Shown: in pieces, positions 12,607 to 15,410 of the stretch | Position numbering within the stretch: the first letter of the stretch is position 1 | How the letters are laid out: every line of letters starts with the position of its first letter | Source: DAOTKC01 sp035449045 | GTDB taxonomy: Bacteria > Bacillota > Clostridia > Christensenellales > CAG-917 | Reading direction: 5' to 3' | DNA length: 15,410 bases | NCBI GenBank assembly: GCA_035449045.1 | Contig: DAOTKC010000037.1 | Span: 1-15,410, forward strand | Program-made: the position numbers and the translations under genes | Notes under the pieces: generated by a model | What the model saw: the letters and a program-made list of their open reading frames with translations, nothing else | Told to the model about the DNA's origin: nothing | Database searches by the model: none

Positions 12607-12706
12607 TCCGGCGTTTTTCGTTTTCGTTGAGCGTTTTTCATTCGGCGAAGCCGCTATCCGGCGTTTTTCGTTTTTCGTTGAGCGTTTTTCATTCGGCGAA
12701 GCCGCT
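12607..12706. repeat. Tandem direct repeat, two copies of about 50 bases, between prfB and tsaD
   Basis: Copy one (12607-12656) and copy two (12657-12706) are identical apart from one extra T in a T run and the base at the junction. Each unit contains T-run segments of the form CGTTTTT and a short inverted repeat CGGC-gaa-GCCG (12643-12653 and 12694-12704). The array begins 12 bases after the prfB stop and ends 36 bases before tsaD. It reads through in the tsaD frame, producing a low-complexity Lys/Asn/Glu/Ser-rich stretch that is not part of the TsaD fold. Confidence 0.85.
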
Positions 12707-12718
12707 TTCGTCGAAGAT

Positions 12719-13817
12719 TTAGCTTTTTCTGAGGTATTCGGTAATGAAGTCGTCGATATAGCCGTCCATGACCGCCTGAACGTTGCCCGTTTCAAAGCCG
12801 GTGCGGTGGTCTTTTACCATGGTATAGGGGCAAAAGACATAGCTTCGGATTTGGCTGCCCCATTCGATTTTTTTAAGCTCGCCCGAAATCGACTGCGACT
12901 GTTCCGCCCTTTCTCTTTCCCGCTTTTCTATGAGTTTGCCTCTCAGCATCTGCATGGCGACTTCGCGGTTTTGGATTTGGCTTCTCTCGTTTTGGCAGGC
13001 GACTATAATACCGGTTGGGATATGCGTTATCCTAATCGCCGATTCCGTCTTGTTGACGTGCTGGCCGCCCGCGCCGCTGCTTCGGTAGGTGTCGATTTTG
13101 AGGTCCTCGGCGCGTATTTCTATTTCCGAAGTATCAATTATTTCGGGCATCACCTCAAGCGAGGCAAAGGAAGTATGGCGCCGTTTGTTGCTGTCGAACG
13201 GCGAAATTCTGACAAGGCGGTGGACGCCTTTCTCGGCCTTGAGATAGCCATAGGCGTTTTCGCCCTCGGCGCGGAAAGTTATGCTCTTAAAGCCGGCCTC
13301 GTCGCCCACCAGCGAGTCCAAAACGGCAAATCCCCAGCCCATTCTTTCGATGTATCGCGAATACATTCTAAATAGCATCTCGCACCAGTCCTGCGCCTCG
13401 GTGCCGCCCGCGCCCGCGTGGAGCGTCAGAATGGCGTTCAAGCTGTCATATTTGCCCTTAAGGAGCGTTTCCAGCCTTAATCGTTCGATTCCGTCCGATA
13501 AAGTGCCGATTTCGGCAAGTAGCGCGGCTTCCTCGCTTTCGTCGCCCGCTTCCTCGATGAGCTCGGCGAGCACTTCTGCATCTCCAAGACGGCTTAAAAG
13601 CTTCTCGACACGCTCGACTCTATTAGTGAGCGTCTTGAGCTCTTTATTGACTTTGCCTGCCGCCTCAAGGTCATTCCAAAACCCCTCGGCATGTTGTAAT
13701 TTTGTCAGTTCTTCAATTCTGATTTTAACGCCGCCCAGGTCAAAGAGAGTCTCCGGCCATATTCAGCGTGTCCCTCATTGCCTGAAATTTATCCCTCAAA
13801 TCCGCAAATTCCAACAT
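12719..13817 (-). CDS. prfB: Peptide chain release factor 2, with programmed +1 frameshift
   Basis: RF2 recognises UGA and UAA codons and triggers release of the peptide. Translation starts at the ATG at 13817 (GAGGA nine bases upstream) and reads 25 codons, M-L-E-F-A-D-L-R-D-K up to G-D-S-L, to an in-frame TGA at 13742-13740. A +1 shift at CTT (13745-13743) skips T13742 and continues D-L-G-G-V-K-I-R to the TAA at 12719, giving 365 residues, the normal length. The codon-recognition motif S-P-F (in V-R-I-S-P-F-D-S-N-K) and the catalytic G-G-Q (in R-S-S-G-A-G-G-Q-H-V-N-K) are present. The residue matching E. coli position 246 is Ser. RF2 itself reads the TGA, so low RF2 favours the shift: autoregulation. 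The gene follows secA, as in Bacillus. Confidence 0.96.
13740..13754 (-). promoter_or_regulatory. RF2 programmed +1 frameshift site
   Basis: The slippery CTT followed by the TGA stop and a C (13745-13739) is the classical RF2 shift signal. An internal Shine-Dalgarno-like GGAG (13754-13751) precedes it, five bases from CTT. In E. coli a stronger AGGGGG stands three bases from CTT, so the stimulator here looks weaker or less ideally placed. The shift is at codon 25-26, the conserved position. Confidence 0.93.
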
Positions 13818-14085
13818 AATCATCTATCCTCATGCAATATTTTTTGTTTACAACTTTCAATCTTAAACTCTACCAGAACTTCAAAAAAATAATGTTTGAA
13901 TAGTCTAGTTTATCTTGCTAAAATCGACATGTTTTATTTTTAATCAATAACTACTTCATAAACGGCGTCAGGGCGTTTAGATTTGCGCGAAAATTCCCGA
14001 GGGGATAAATCCAATGTATTGTATTAAATGATTTGTCACCGAGAGGGATTTCCCGTGCGAAGACAGACCTCATCAACACCGTTTA
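13818..14085. other. Spacer between secA and prfB
   Basis: No gene is seen in these 268 bases. On the minus strand a weak terminator-like hairpin for secA (TCCC-ctc-GGGA at 14005-13995, then ATTTT) is present. An inverted repeat TAAACG/CGTTTA (13959-13964 and 13974-13979) has a nine-base spacer and no T run. No convincing promoter for prfB was found, so prfB may depend on secA read-through or on a poorly matching promoter. Confidence 0.45.

Positions 14086-15410
<1,325 letters not shown>

Noticed and set aside
12571..12795. 75-residue N-terminal extension of TsaD
   Set aside because: It overlaps prfB, is built from a tandem repeat and low-complexity residues, and TsaD begins at G-Y-K-I-L-G-I-E-T-S in the family.

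Overview
The window looks like chromosomal, housekeeping DNA from a Gram-positive-type bacterium of the Bacillota, most probably an uncultured clostridial lineage. Reasons: secA is followed by prfB, an L7Ae-type small protein precedes rpsL, the TrmN6-type methyltransferase gene is next to rsmI, there is a DUF1540 cysteine-rich protein, most genes have strong GGAGG-type ribosome binding sites, and the promoters are classical sigma-A (-35 TTGACA or close, 17-base spacer). Genes are moderately GC-rich while the spacers are AT-rich. Assignment below class level cannot be made from this sequence alone.

Nearly everything reads on the minus strand, so transcription runs from right to left. Right end (15410 to 12570): the C-terminal part of secA, prfB (release factor 2, with an intact programmed +1 frameshift), a 50-base tandem repeat, then tsaD (tRNA t6A synthesis). 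From about 11490 to 3072 lies one long translation supercluster: a strong promoter, L7Ae-like gene, rpsL, rpsG, fusA, tuf, rpmG, secE, nusG, rplK, rplA, a second promoter with an L10 leader, rplJ, rplL and a strong terminator. A single plus-strand gene, a two-domain DUF1540 protein (2629-2943), sits between this cluster and a third minus-strand unit, rplI-trmN6-rsmI (2449 to 490), with its own promoter. The left edge holds the start of a lipoprotein-like gene with its own consensus promoter.

The genes work together in making and running the ribosome: the elongation factors EF-G and EF-Tu, ribosomal proteins S12, S7, L33, L11, L1, L10, L7/L12 and L9, the transcription-translation coupling factor NusG, rRNA and tRNA modification (RsmI, TrmN6, TsaD), termination (RF2) and export of products (SecA, SecE).

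No defence system, mobile element, CRISPR array, rRNA or tRNA gene was seen. The points that stand out are organisational and regulatory. rpoB and rpoC are absent from the place they usually occupy after rplL, and the str genes (rpsL-rpsG-fusA-tuf) stand upstream of rpmG-secE-nusG instead of downstream of rpoC. The rplK leader contains a close copy of the 23S rRNA L1-binding site. The rplJ leader folds into an L10-leader-like junction plus attenuator. Several intercistronic hairpins touch ribosome binding sites or lie just after a promoter.
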